NCBI RefSeq assembly: GCF_014640075.1
Contig: NZ_BMGG01000007.1
Location: 62,001 to 126,000, forward strand
From: Chelatococcus reniformis
Lineage (GTDB): Bacteria; Pseudomonadota; Alphaproteobacteria; Rhizobiales; Beijerinckiaceae
Length of the DNA: 64,000 nt
Direction of reading: 5' to 3'
The position numbers were made by a program, and so were the translations under genes. The notes beneath the pieces are model-generated. The model had not been told where the DNA came from. It ran no database searches and saw only the letters and a program-made list of their open reading frames with translations. Shown piece by piece: positions 33,265 through 41,970 of the stretch (the first letter of the stretch is position 1; each line of letters opens with the position of its first letter).

Positions 33265-34305
33265 ATGCCGGCCGGAGCTCCCGCGCGCGATCGCGCGCCC
33301 CTTCTCGTGGACTTTGCCTTACAGGGCGGCGGCGCGCATGGCGCCTTCACCTGGGGGGTGCTCGACCGGCTGCTGGAGGAGCCCTGGCTCCAGATCGACG
33401 GCATTTCCGGCACCTCGGCCGGCGCCATGAATGCCGCCGTCCTCATCGACGGCTTCGAGGCGGGCGGCCGCGATGGCGCCCGGGCGGCGCTCGAGCGCTT
33501 CTGGAGCGCCGTTTCGAAGGCGGCCCTCCTGAGCCCCTTCCAGCGCGGCCCGCTCGACATTCTGTTCGGACGCTGGAGCCTGGACTACTCGCCCGCCTTC
33601 GTGACCATGGATCTGATGGCGCGCATCTTCTCGCCCTACGACGTCAATCCGCACGGCGGCAATCCGCTGGCCAAGATCCTCGACGAGACGATCGACTTCG
33701 AGCGCCTGTCGAAGAGCCGCATCAAGCTGTTCGTCAGCGCGACGAACGTGCTGAGCGGCCGCGTCCGCGTCTTCCGCAACGCCGAGATCGCCCCCGACGT
33801 GCTGCTCGCCAGCGCCTGCCTGCCCTTCCTGTTCCAGGCCGTGGAGATCGACGGGCAGGCCTACTGGGATGGCGGCTACATGGGCAACCCCACGATCACA
33901 CCGCTCGTGCGGGAGTGCCAGTCGGACGACACTATCCTGGTGCAGATCAATCCCGTCGCGCGCGACAAGGCACCCCGCTCGGCGCGCGACATTCTCGACC
34001 GGCTGAACGAGATCTCGTTCAATTCCGCCACACTGAAGGAGCTGCGCATGTGCGCCCTGCTCAAGCAGGTGGCCGATCCGGGCCATGCGGAAGGCGCCCA
34101 TTGGGCCCGGATGCGGATGCATCGCATCAAGAGCGATCTCATGCTCGAGCTCGGCTATTCCTCCAAGCTGAACGCCGAGTGGGCCTTCCTCACCATGCTC
34201 CGCGACGAGGGGCGCCGCGCCGCCGATGCCTTCCTGGCGACGGAGGGGCGCGAGCTGGGCGTCCGTTCGACGCTCGACATCAGCGTCCTGCTCGAGGACG
34301 TGTGA
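33265..34305 (+). CDS. Patatin-like phospholipase
   Basis: The protein has 346 residues. The oxyanion motif GGGAHGAFTWGVL (residues 21-33), the nucleophile in GISGTSAGAMN (Ser51) and the catalytic Asp in AYWDGGYMGNP (Asp202) are all present. These enzymes hydrolyse acyl esters of phospholipids or storage lipids. The next gene, a GntP permease, starts 3 bp after its stop, so they share a transcript. In related bacteria this pair often sits near 3-hydroxybutyrate metabolism genes, but none is present here. Confidence 0.92.
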   Translation: MPAGAPARDRAPLLVDFALQGGGAHGAFTWGVLDRLLEEPWLQIDGISGTSAGAMNAAVLIDGFEAGGRDGARAALERFWSAVSKAALLSPFQRGPLDILFGRWSLDYSPAFVTMDLMARIFSPYDVNPHGGNPLAKILDETIDFERLSKSRIKLFVSATNVLSGRVRVFRNAEIAPDVLLASACLPFLFQAVEIDGQAYWDGGYMGNPTITPLVRECQSDDTILVQINPVARDKAPRSARDILDRLNEISFNSATLKELRMCALLKQVADPGHAEGAHWARMRMHRIKSDLMLELGYSSKLNAEWAFLTMLRDEGRRAADAFLATEGRELGVRSTLDISVLLEDV

Positions 34306-34308
34306 GTC

Positions 34309-35763
34309 ATGGGCTTTCTCGGCATCCTCGTTGCACTCGGGCTGCTTCTCTTCCTCGCCTACCGCGGCTGGAGCATCCTGCTGCTGGCGCCCGCCGCGGC
34401 CCTTGTCGCCGCCGCCTTCGCCAGCGAGCCGCTGCTGGCCCACTGGACGCAGACCTTCATGCCCAATGCGGCGACCTTCGTCGCCCAGTTTTTTCCCCTG
34501 TTCCTGCTCGGGGCGCTGTTCGGCAAACTGATGGACGACAGCGGCTCGGTGACGGTGATCGCTGACGAGATGACACGCCGGCTGGGCGAGCGGCGCGCCA
34601 TCCTCGCGGTGGTGCTGGCCGGTGCCATCGTCACCTACGGCGGCGTCAGCCTGTTCGTCGCCTTCTTCGTGCTCGCGCCGATGGCAACGGCGCTGTTCCG
34701 CTCAGCCGGCGTGCCGCGCCGGCTGATGCCGGCGGCGATCGCGCTGGGCACCTCGACCTTCACCATGTCGGCGATGCCGGGCACGCCGGCGATCCAGAAC
34801 GCCATTCCCATGCCGTTCTTCGGCACCACGCCGTTCGCCGCGCCGGGACTCGGCATCATCGCCTCCGCCATCATGCTCGGCTTCGGCCTGTGGTGGCTGG
34901 CGCGCGCTGAAGCCGGCGCGCGCGCGGCGGGCGAGGGCTTCGGCGCCGGCGACACGCCGCCGATCCAGGTGGTAGCAGACGATCAGTTCATCCGTGAGCG
35001 CGCCGTCTCCTCCCATGAATTCGACACGGCGGAGCTCATCCACGGCGGCCACAGCACGGACCGGCCGCAGCTCTGGGTCGCCGCGCTGCCGCTCGTCGTC
35101 GTCGTGCTGGTCAATCTCCTCATGTCCGCCCTGGTGCTGCCGCGCATCGACGCGAGCTTCCTGGCCGAGGCCCGCTGGGGCTCGACGAGCCTCGCCGCGG
35201 TCGGCGGCGTGTGGGCGGTGGCGACGGCGCTGGCGGCTGCCATCGTCGTCCTCATCGCGCTCAACGCCCGGCGGCTGCCGGCCCTGAAGGCCACCATGGA
35301 CGCCGGCGCCAACGCGGCCGTCCTGCCCGCCATGAGCGTCGCCAGCCTCGTCGGCTTCGGCGCGGTGGTGGCTGCCCTGCCGGCGTTCGAGGCGGTCCGC
35401 GAGTGGGTGCTGGGTCTCGGCGGCGGCCCGCTGGTGTCGCTCGCCGTCGCCACCAACATTCTCGCGGCACTCACCGGGTCCGCCTCGGGCGGTCTCACCA
35501 TCGCCCTCGACGCGCTCGGGCCCGCCTATATGAAGCTCGCGGCCGAGACCGGGCTCGACCCCGGCCTGATGCACCGCGTGGCAGTGATCGGCGCGGGCAC
35601 GCTCGACAGCCTGCCCCACAACGGAGCGGTGGTGACCCTGCTCGCGGTGTGCGGCTCGACGCACGCGAAAAGCTACCTCGACATCGTCATGGTCGCGGTG
35701 GTCGGCGCACTCGTCGCGCTCGTCGCGGTCATCGCTATCGGCAGCAGCGTCGGTTCGTTCTGA
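34309..35763 (+). CDS. GntP-family permease
   Basis: The protein has 484 residues and about 12 membrane helices. Helical segments such as LGILVALGLLLFLAYRGWSI, the conserved GGVSLFVAFFVLAPMATALF, ALGTSTFTMSAMPGTPAIQN and the late GAGTLDSLPHNGAVVTLLAV resemble GntP/CitMHS-type carriers. The LPHNGA motif in the C-terminal half is typical of this group. It probably imports an organic acid such as gluconate or a hydroxy acid together with H+. The patatin-like gene precedes it by 3 bp. It ends convergently, 9 bp from an amidohydrolase gene. Confidence 0.9.
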   Translation: MGFLGILVALGLLLFLAYRGWSILLLAPAAALVAAAFASEPLLAHWTQTFMPNAATFVAQFFPLFLLGALFGKLMDDSGSVTVIADEMTRRLGERRAILAVVLAGAIVTYGGVSLFVAFFVLAPMATALFRSAGVPRRLMPAAIALGTSTFTMSAMPGTPAIQNAIPMPFFGTTPFAAPGLGIIASAIMLGFGLWWLARAEAGARAAGEGFGAGDTPPIQVVADDQFIRERAVSSHEFDTAELIHGGHSTDRPQLWVAALPLVVVVLVNLLMSALVLPRIDASFLAEARWGSTSLAAVGGVWAVATALAAAIVVLIALNARRLPALKATMDAGANAAVLPAMSVASLVGFGAVVAALPAFEAVREWVLGLGGGPLVSLAVATNILAALTGSASGGLTIALDALGPAYMKLAAETGLDPGLMHRVAVIGAGTLDSLPHNGAVVTLLAVCGSTHAKSYLDIVMVAVVGALVALVAVIAIGSSVGSF

Positions 35764-35772
35764 CGGCGGCGG

Positions 35773-37218
35773 TCAGGTGAGTGTGTTCTTGTAGATCTTC
35801 CCGTCCTTCATGATGACGAGGAAATTCTTGTCGGGGTTGGCGATGAGGCTGGCGTCGTCCAGCGGATTGCCGTCGACCAGCAGCAGATCCGCCAGCGCTC
35901 CCGCCTCGAGCACGCCAAGCTTACCGGGATAGGGATTGCGCCGCGTGGAGAGCGCCATCAGCTCGCCGTTGGTCGCCGTCGCCATCTTCAGTAGCTGCGC
36001 CGGCGTGTACCAGCGGGTGAGATGGGTCAGCATCGTGCCCTGGCGCCGGGTCAGCGCCGGGGAGAACAGCATGTCCGAGCCGAAGGCGGTCTTGATGCCG
36101 TGTGTCTTGGCCAGGTTGTAGGCCTTGTCCGTTCCGGCGATGACCTGTTGCAGCTTGAAGAAGCCCGGGCCGGTCAAAGGGACAGAATCCTCGGCGCCGA
36201 GGAACGGCTGAATGCTGAGCCAGACGCCCTTGTCGGCGATCATGCGCGCGGTCGTCTCGTCCATCAGGTGGCCATGCTCGATGCAGGCGACGCCTGCGGC
36301 AAGGGCGCGCTGGACGGTCTCCGGAGCATAGGCGTGCGCTGTGGCGTAGGTGCCCCAATCCGCGGCAGCTTCCACGGCGGCGCGCATCTCAGCTTCCGAG
36401 AAGGTCGTCGCGTCGAGCGGGCTGCGTGGCGATGAGACGCCCCCGCCTGCCACGATCTTGAGCTGCGAGGCTCCCTGCATCAGCTGCTCGCGTACGCGCA
36501 TGCGCACCTCGGCAGGGCTGTTGGCCGTGATGGCGCCGCCCGTCTGCTCCGACGCACGCGGCTGGCCGGCGCCGGCCGGCAGATCGGACACGGGGCGCAG
36601 ATCGCCATGGCCGCCGGCGGCGGTGATCATGGCCCCTGACGGAAAGATGCGCGGGCCCGGCAGCAGTCCCTCGTCGATGGACTGCTTCAGCGCGAACGCC
36701 GGACCCCCGAGATCGCGGACCGTGGTGAAGCCGCGCATCAACGTGCGCTCGGCTTCCGCCGCCGCAGCCAGGTGAATGTAGCCCACATCGGCCGCCATCA
36801 GAACGGGGATCGGGAGTGCGGCGAAGATCGCGTGCCAGTGCGCGTCGATGAGGCCTGGCATCAGCACGCGGCCACCGCAATCGATCACCTGCGCCCCCTC
36901 CGGCGTCGCCGGAGTACCGGCTGCGAGGGCCTTGATGGTGCTGCCCTCGACGAGCAGATGGACGCCGTCCCGCAGTATCGGGGAGCCGTCGAATAACCGC
37001 GCGTTGATGAAGAGGACGGCCCGCGGCGGCTGCATGCCCTGCGCGCGGGCGCCCTTGGCCAAGCCCAGCGCGCCGATGGTGGCAGCCGCGCCGGCGACGA
37101 AGCTGCGCCGCGATGGACCGGCGCCGATGCGGCGGGTCAGGGCGTGGATCTCGGGTCTGTGGCAGAGGCAGCCGCCGCTCGCCGTTTCCGTTGGGTCACC
37201 GGCAGTGCAGGAAAACAT
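35773..37218 (-). CDS. Tat-exported amidohydrolase-family protein
   Basis: The protein has 481 residues. A twin-arginine signal (PSRRSFVAGAAATIGALGLA, residues 35-54) follows a Cys-rich leader with HxH-like spacing in GGCLCHRPEIHALTR. The amidohydrolase core has MPGLIDAHWHA (metal-binding His pair), QLKIVAGGGVSS (Lys), ATAHAYAPETVQRAL and ACIEHGHLMDE (further metal His), and TAFGSDMLF (Asp). Such enzymes hydrolyse cyclic or linear amides such as Xaa-Pro dipeptides or imidazolonepropionate-like compounds. The substrate cannot be told. Its 3' end faces the GntP gene. Confidence 0.92.
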   Translation of the reverse strand: MFSCTAGDPTETASGGCLCHRPEIHALTRRIGAGPSRRSFVAGAAATIGALGLAKGARAQGMQPPRAVLFINARLFDGSPILRDGVHLLVEGSTIKALAAGTPATPEGAQVIDCGGRVLMPGLIDAHWHAIFAALPIPVLMAADVGYIHLAAAAEAERTLMRGFTTVRDLGGPAFALKQSIDEGLLPGPRIFPSGAMITAAGGHGDLRPVSDLPAGAGQPRASEQTGGAITANSPAEVRMRVREQLMQGASQLKIVAGGGVSSPRSPLDATTFSEAEMRAAVEAAADWGTYATAHAYAPETVQRALAAGVACIEHGHLMDETTARMIADKGVWLSIQPFLGAEDSVPLTGPGFFKLQQVIAGTDKAYNLAKTHGIKTAFGSDMLFSPALTRRQGTMLTHLTRWYTPAQLLKMATATNGELMALSTRRNPYPGKLGVLEAGALADLLLVDGNPLDDASLIANPDKNFLVIMKDGKIYKNTLT

Positions 37219-37417
37219 GGCCGCTCCCTTGGGCAGATCCGAACCGATAGATGAGCCGACGGTATCACGTCCGTTGGCGTGGCGAAGTCTTGTGCGGCTG
37301 GCCCGCAGCCGAACCTCGCCCCCCTCAGAGATCCTCCTCCGATCGAATGGAAGGTCTACAAGTCTTTGAATCTCAGAGCGTTTAGCATCGAGCGGGGGAA
37401 ACTCCTTCGGCGCGCGC

Positions 37418-37795
37418 CTAGACCAGCTTGGCCCGCAGGCGCTGAAATTCGTCGGCGGAGATCGAGCCTTGGGACTTCAGCGTCTCGAGCTTGCCAATCT
37501 CATCGGCCACGCTGAAGCCGACGATCTGGCGCAGTTCGTCCCGCGCGTGCTGCGCGCGCGCTTCAGCCCGCTCCGCCATGCTGCGCCCTTGCAGCAGCAG
37601 GTAGGCGAAGATGCCGATGTAGGGGAGCAGGATCAGGACGACGATCCAGACGATCTTCCCGAGCCCCGACACGTCGCTGCGCCGGAACAGGTCGCCGATG
37701 ACCGTCATCAGCAGCCAGAACCACATGATGAAGACAAAGATGGCCAAGACGTCGACCAGGAAATTGGTGAATGTGAAGCCGCCCTCGAACAGCAC
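37418..37795 (-). CDS. Membrane protein with PLDc_N and SHOCT domains
   Basis: The product has 125 residues. The start is GTG at 37795 because AAGGAG lies at ideal spacing. The first half has two membrane helices (FLVDVLAIFVFIMWFWLLMT and KIVWIVVLILLPYIGIFAYL), the phospholipase-D-N-terminal-like membrane module. The C-terminal segment IGKLETLKSQGSISADEFQR is a SHOCT motif, a short oligomerisation element. Proteins of this type are small membrane-anchored oligomers of unknown role. Two palindromes lie upstream. Confidence 0.85.
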   Translation of the reverse strand: MLFEGGFTFTNFLVDVLAIFVFIMWFWLLMTVIGDLFRRSDVSGLGKIVWIVVLILLPYIGIFAYLLLQGRSMAERAEARAQHARDELRQIVGFSVADEIGKLETLKSQGSISADEFQRLRAKLV

Positions 37796-37819
37796 GTCGT
37801 TCTCCTTGCCTTCAACAGC

Positions 37820-37852
37820 ATGGCCCCGCCCGCCTGGGGCGGGCGGGGCCAT
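37820..37852. repeat. Perfect 15-bp GC-rich hairpin
   Basis: ATGGCCCCGCCCGCC (37820-37834) and GGCGGGCGGGGCCAT (37838-37852) pair perfectly with a TGG loop. It lies 25 bp upstream of the GTG start of the SHOCT gene, within its leader RNA. There is no T-run on either strand. It may be an attenuator, a REP-type element or a binding site. Confidence 0.7.
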
Positions 37853-37867
37853 CAGTCCTGGGTCGCA

Positions 37868-37897
37868 CTCCGATCGGATGGAATCATCCGATCGGAG
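37868..37897. repeat. 13-bp-arm palindrome related to repeat B
   Basis: CTCCGATCGGATG (37868-37880), loop GAAT, CATCCGATCGGAG (37885-37897) pair perfectly. The loop and arm pattern (GGATGGAATCATCC) matches the central palindrome of repeat B copies (GGTGGAAATCACC, GGTGGAATCACA). Confidence 0.65.
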
Positions 37898-37982
37898 AAA
37901 ACTTATACATATTCAATAACTTAGATGACTTCTCTCCGGCCAGATGAGCCCACCTGCCCGGGGCATGCTCTTGAGCATTCGC

Positions 37983-38083
37983 CCACCGGATGGGTCATCC
38001 AATGGCGCAGAGATGCTCATACCTTTTGAATCTGGAGCGCTCCGAGCGATCGTGTGATTCCACCCGATCGCGAGGCGTTCTAG
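37983..38083 (-). repeat. Dispersed repeat B, inverted copy
   Basis: Read on the minus strand it begins CTAGAACGCCTCGCGATCGG and ends near GCCATTGGATGACCCATCC. It matches the copy at 42967-43070 along its length, including GGAGCGCTCCAGATTCAAAA and TATGAGCATCTCT. The terminal TAG at 38080-38082 is the stop codon of the neighbouring gene. Confidence 0.8.
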
Positions 38084-38319
38084 CGCCGGCAGACCTGAAC
38101 GCGGCGGCTCACCCAGCGGCCGCGATGGCGAAAGCGCCGCGTCTCCCACCAGCAGCGGCGGTGCCACCGCGCGAATTGGATGGCTTCGCCCGGCGCCGTG
38201 AGGCCGGCGCCCGGGGCGGTAAAGCCGGTGGGCGCGATCGGCGCCGCCGCGGCTGTGCCTGCCCACAGAGCGCCGCCAATCAGGGCGAGCGCGAGTGTCG
38301 TTCCACGCAAAAAGGCCAT
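38080..38319 (-). CDS. Small secreted basic protein, unknown function
   Basis: The gene encodes 79 residues. A signal peptide ends about TAAAA (residue 25). The mature part is short, Gly/Pro-rich, then very basic with aromatic residues (FARWHRRCWWETRRFRHRGR) and two cysteines. Similar small proteins with a WxxWxW-rich tail are common in rhizobia, but I cannot assign a role. Its TAG stop coincides with the end of a repeat-B copy. Confidence 0.75.
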   Translation of the reverse strand: MAFLRGTTLALALIGGALWAGTAAAAPIAPTGFTAPGAGLTAPGEAIQFARWHRRCWWETRRFRHRGRWVSRRVQVCRR

Positions 38320-38389
38320 TTCAATCCTCCTTGGGTCCAGCCCAGGCCATTAGACCCCACGGTCGGGGCGTTGTCGTGACCAATGAGCG

Positions 38390-38983
38390 TCAGAAGCGGC
38401 GCGGCGTCAGGAGGATCTGCGTCGCCTCGGCGAAGACGACGTTGATCATATCGCCCTGACGAAGGCCCCGCAGCATGTTGACGACCGCGGGGTCGGTCGC
38501 GCGGATGGTGCGGGGGCCGTCCGGCCCGACGAAGCTCGCGATGCCGCGCGCCGCATTGAAGCTGGTGAAGCGGGCCGTGATGGTGACGCTGCGCGTCACC
38601 CAGCGCGCGGGCAGATTGTTGAAGGTGCCGTCATCCCGCGTCTCGGCGAATGAGATATCCGGCCGCGCGTTGGCCCGGGCGGGCGCGACCGAGATGAGAG
38701 CCCCCTCCACGCGGCTGATCTCCAGCCGGTCGCGCCGGCGCACGGCGGCAAGGCTGCCGAAGGCCGCCGGCACGGTGATCCGCCACTGCCGGCCGCCTCT
38801 CTCGACCACGACATTGCGCGTGGCTCGGTCCACCGAGACGATCCGGACGCGATCCGTCTGCACGACGGCCGGCCCGAGGCCGCGTATCGAGATGCCCTGC
38901 GCCATGGCGGACTGGGCCGGGGCGGCGAGCGGCAGGGCAAAGGCCGCCACCGCGGCAAGGGCGAGTTTGCGCCAGAACGACAT
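38390..38983 (-). CDS. Exported protein of unknown function with repeated beta-barrel modules
   Basis: The protein has 197 residues with a signal peptide ending about SAMAQ (residue 29). The mature part holds two similar beta modules. The first is VRIVSVDRATRNVVVERGG followed by WRITVPAAFGSLAAVRRRDR. The second is TITARFTSFNAARGIASFVG followed by RTIRATDPAVVNMLRGLRQG. Each ends with a short strand (ISRVEGALISV, INVVFAEATQILL). This two-repeat layout suggests a periplasmic ligand-binding or scaffold protein. I do not recognise a named family. Confidence 0.75.
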   Translation of the reverse strand: MSFWRKLALAAVAAFALPLAAPAQSAMAQGISIRGLGPAVVQTDRVRIVSVDRATRNVVVERGGRQWRITVPAAFGSLAAVRRRDRLEISRVEGALISVAPARANARPDISFAETRDDGTFNNLPARWVTRSVTITARFTSFNAARGIASFVGPDGPRTIRATDPAVVNMLRGLRQGDMINVVFAEATQILLTPRRF

Positions 38984-39417
38984 TGTGCGGTCCTCGGTCA
39001 GAATGTGGCGGGCGACGAAGGCAAGCGCATGAGGCAGGGCTGGTCCGCGGCTTGGACGAAGCCAGCCGCCGCCCCAGTCCTGTGATCCGCACTCCAAATG
39101 TCCCGGGCGGTGAGGCGAGGTGCCGTCGGCCGATGGCATTGTGCCTTGCCGGCGGACGGCAAACCTACCGTGCGGGACGCCGCTTGAGATGAGCTGAAAG
39201 TCCCGGCACTGTGCAGTCGGTCCCAAAACGCCGGAGGCGGACGCGCCGTCACGCCGGCCCAAGCAGGCCGGTGCGGAACGCTGGAGCCGTCCGCTGGGCT
39301 CGATTTGGGCCGCTCGGCACAGGCTTGGAACGCTGTGCTGATCACGGTCCATGGCTGCGCGCGTAATGTCCCTGACGTTCGTGTCCTGTTGAATAGCCCG
39401 GCGGAGGGGCGGCACTG

Positions 39418-39768
39418 ATGTATTCCCGGCGTTCCCTGTTGAATGGACTGTTGGCGATTGCGACGGCAGCCCCGCTCGCGGTGCTCATGGGGCGCGACGC
39501 CGAGGCGCGCACCCCGCGTCATCCCGGCCTGGTCCCACCGGGCCGGCCGAACCTCAAGCCGCCGCCACCGAAGGCGGAGGTGCGGCCGCCGGCCAGGCGC
39601 TGGCACGTCTGGGTTGCCGGGCACTGGGTCTGGAGCTCGCGCCAGCATAGGCATATATGGATGGCGGGGCGCTGGGTCCCCGCCCGGCGCGGCTTCCGCT
39701 ACCGGCAGCCGCGCTGGATCGAGCGTGACGGACAATGGCTGTTCGTCCCCGGCGGCTGGATCCGTTAA
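39418..39768 (+). CDS. WxxGxW-repeat exported protein
   Basis: The protein has 116 residues. An N-terminal twin-arginine-like start (MYSRRSLLNGLLAIATAAPL) is followed by a Pro-rich linker (PPGRPNLKPPPPKAEVRPPA). Three WxxGxW-type repeats follow: WVAGHWVW, WMAGRWVP and LFVPGGWIR. Proteins with these repeats are exported and thought to bind surfaces or glycans. The function is unknown. The small membrane-protein gene 33 bp downstream may be cotranscribed. Confidence 0.8.
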   Translation: MYSRRSLLNGLLAIATAAPLAVLMGRDAEARTPRHPGLVPPGRPNLKPPPPKAEVRPPARRWHVWVAGHWVWSSRQHRHIWMAGRWVPARRGFRYRQPRWIERDGQWLFVPGGWIR

Positions 39769-39801
39769 GCGGCGACGCACGCCGACCTGCTGGAGCGGCC
39801 C

Positions 39802-39933
39802 ATGAAGGTCTTCGACGATTACGAGAGACCGGGGCGGTCGTGGATGGCGGTGACCGGCAAGCTGATGTTCGCGCTCATCGCGATGGCAGTGTTGCTCGCC
39901 ATCGTCGGCGTCTGCGTCTACGAGCTGCTGTAG
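39802..39933 (+). CDS. Small single-helix membrane protein
   Basis: The gene encodes 43 residues: a charged N-terminus (MKVFDDYERPGRSW) and one membrane helix (LMFALIAMAVLLAIVGVCVY). CTGGAG precedes the ATG at 39802. It probably forms a transcript with the WxxGxW gene. Too little is visible to assign a role. Confidence 0.6.
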   Translation: MKVFDDYERPGRSWMAVTGKLMFALIAMAVLLAIVGVCVYELL

Positions 39934-39967
39934 CATCGCGCCGGAGGCCATGTTCCCTGATCGGTGC

Positions 39968-40073
39968 CTAGAGCATTTCGGCGTTTCTTCGAATCGCCGA
40001 AATGCTCTATCTGTTTGATTTGCCGCGTTTTCTTCACGCGAACCGGCGTCCACTTCGCTCGAAAACGCTCTAG
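39968..40073 (+). repeat. Dispersed palindromic repeat A, copy 2 (full length)
   Basis: This 106-bp element begins CTAGAGC and ends GCTCTAG, an inverted pair. Inside the left end TAGAGCATTTCGGCG (39969-39983) and CGCCGAAATGCTCTA (39995-40009) form a 15-bp stem with an 11-nt loop. The rest is TCTGTTTGATTTGCCGCG, TTCTTCACGCGAACCGGCG, TCCACTTCG, CTCGAAAACGCTCTAG. Confidence 0.9.
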
Positions 40074-40112
40074 GCGGGGAGCGTGCGCGTCTGTCCCTCT
40101 GGGATGGCGTCT

Positions 40113-41594
40113 TCAGCGCGCCGCGGCCGGCCCCGCCGGCGTGATCGGCTCGGCGATGCCGGCCCTGATGCGGTCGACCATCTCCGTGAAGAACGGGTTC
40201 GACGACATTCGCACCAGCGCGTCGAGGCCGATGATCAAGGCGCCGCGCTCGCCGCGGATAGCCACGGCGCCCAGCTGCAGCCCGAAATCCTCGTTTGGAT
40301 CCGGGTCGGAGCCGTAAAGGCCGTCGCTCGGCGGAAACGGCAGGGCGACGTGCGACAGCGAATAGACATCCCTCGGGAAGGCGACGCCCAATGGCCGCAC
40401 TTGCTCGGCGGTGTCCCCCGGCGCGACGCTGCGCTCGGCAGCCTCGTCGCTGCCGATACGCTCGTTGGTGACGACAGCGGTGCGGTACCGCCGCGGGGCC
40501 GGCGGCAGCACGCGCTCCACGGCCGAGAGCGAGGTCCGCCGCAGCAGCGGCCCGAGCTTGGTGTTGTGGTTGATGTCGAACAGCACGAGCTCGCTGCCGT
40601 TGGCGGGGAGCAGGTCGTAAAAGGCGGTGATCACCGCGCGCGTCGAAACGGTGAAATCCATCACCGACTGAAACGTCAGGGTGGGCGGCAGCCGGCCGAG
40701 CGTGCCTGCCTGCGCATGGCGGGTGAGGCTCTGCTGGAGCGACCGCGTCAGCCGGTGTGACTGGACCGCGCCGTTCACCGGAAAGGAATTATATTTGAAC
40801 GGGTTGAACTCCGGCAGCACGCTGAGCCAGGCGGCCTTGGCGAAGGCCGGGAGGACGGCGGGCAGGGATGCCAGCCCGGCGAAGCGGGCAAACTGCGTGA
40901 TGCCGATCATCGGCGAGATCAAGACCAGCCGATCGGCCCCCGGCAGCTTGGGGTCGTCCAGCGCGTCGAGCGCGTATTTGAGGGCGAGCGCGCCGCCGTT
41001 CGAGAAGCCGACGATGTGCAGCGGCTTGTCGGCGGCCCGCAGGCGTGCCTCCCGCACCGCAAGGCGCGTCGCCGCCATCCAGTCGTCCCACTCGACTTCG
41101 GTGAGCCCGGCCGGCACCGTCCCGTGGCCGGGCAGCCGTATGGCCACGACGACATACCCGGCGTCCGCGTAGAGGCGGCCGACATGGCGGAGGCTGTAGG
41201 GGGAATCGGTCAGGCCATGCAGCAGGACGACGGCGCCGGCCGGCGCTCCGGCCGGCAGCAGCTCGTAGGAGCGATTCCAGTCCTGGCTCAGGGACGGGGG
41301 ATAGACGATGCTGCCGGAGAAATAGCGGTTGGAGGGGACGCGCTCCTCCTCGTCGAGCGTCTGCACCACCTCGCGGCGGACGTCGGCGACGAGGCGCGCC
41401 TCCGCGGCGAGGTATTGCGCCCAGTCGGCTCGGTCCAGCGCGTCGACATCGAGCTCGGTCGGAACGTAGGTATGCCAAGGCTCCAGCGGCGCGCCGCTCT
41501 GCGAGAAATAGACGCGGACGCCGACGAGCACGACCAGTGCCAAAGTGGCGACCACGGCCGCATACTTCACAAGCTTCAGACCACGGGTGAGCAT
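40113..41594 (-). CDS. Membrane-anchored alpha/beta hydrolase (carboxylesterase/lipase type)
   Basis: The protein has 493 residues. One N-terminal membrane helix (residues 9-30) is followed by an alpha/beta-hydrolase core. VVLLHGLTDSPYSLRHVG is the oxyanion loop; the nucleophile lies in HIVGFSNGGALALKYAL. The candidate acid and His residues lie in the second half. The order resembles Est30-type carboxylesterases. GGGAAGGAG precedes the ATG at 41594. It may hydrolyse monoacyl esters at the inner-membrane surface. Its promoter region faces an AraC gene on the other strand. Confidence 0.88.
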   Translation of the reverse strand: MLTRGLKLVKYAAVVATLALVVLVGVRVYFSQSGAPLEPWHTYVPTELDVDALDRADWAQYLAAEARLVADVRREVVQTLDEEERVPSNRYFSGSIVYPPSLSQDWNRSYELLPAGAPAGAVVLLHGLTDSPYSLRHVGRLYADAGYVVVAIRLPGHGTVPAGLTEVEWDDWMAATRLAVREARLRAADKPLHIVGFSNGGALALKYALDALDDPKLPGADRLVLISPMIGITQFARFAGLASLPAVLPAFAKAAWLSVLPEFNPFKYNSFPVNGAVQSHRLTRSLQQSLTRHAQAGTLGRLPPTLTFQSVMDFTVSTRAVITAFYDLLPANGSELVLFDINHNTKLGPLLRRTSLSAVERVLPPAPRRYRTAVVTNERIGSDEAAERSVAPGDTAEQVRPLGVAFPRDVYSLSHVALPFPPSDGLYGSDPDPNEDFGLQLGAVAIRGERGALIIGLDALVRMSSNPFFTEMVDRIRAGIAEPITPAGPAAAR

Positions 41595-41970
41595 CGCTTC
41601 TCCTTCCCACCGCCAGTAGCAGGAACGCGTTGCCAACTGAACAGCCGTGATCGCTCGGGCGGCGACACGGATCGGTGGATGCGGAGGCTTCGGCGATCGG
41701 GCATGCCGCCTGGCGGCAAAGCCTCTTCGCGCCGAACGTGGTGACCGCAGGTGAAAATCATCCACTGAGAAGATATAAATCAAGTCAATGCATGCACTTT
41801 CTCAGTCTTCAAGCCCAGGCAGAAGAGAGCGGCGGTGGATCGCCGACGGCATGGCGAGAGGCGCAAGCGTGCATGGGATGACTATTCTATATTCTTCCTT
41901 ACCGGTGGCGTAAGTGCTAGTTAGCCGGGGGCGAGCCGTGCGAGCCGGCTTTTCAGGCGTCGGGGCAGCC
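41595..41970. other. Divergent intergenic region between the hydrolase and an AraC gene
   Basis: No gene is supported. AT-rich segments at 41755-41800 and 41881-41905 may hold divergent promoters. An upstream GTG at 41914 is an alternative start for the AraC gene. Confidence 0.45.
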
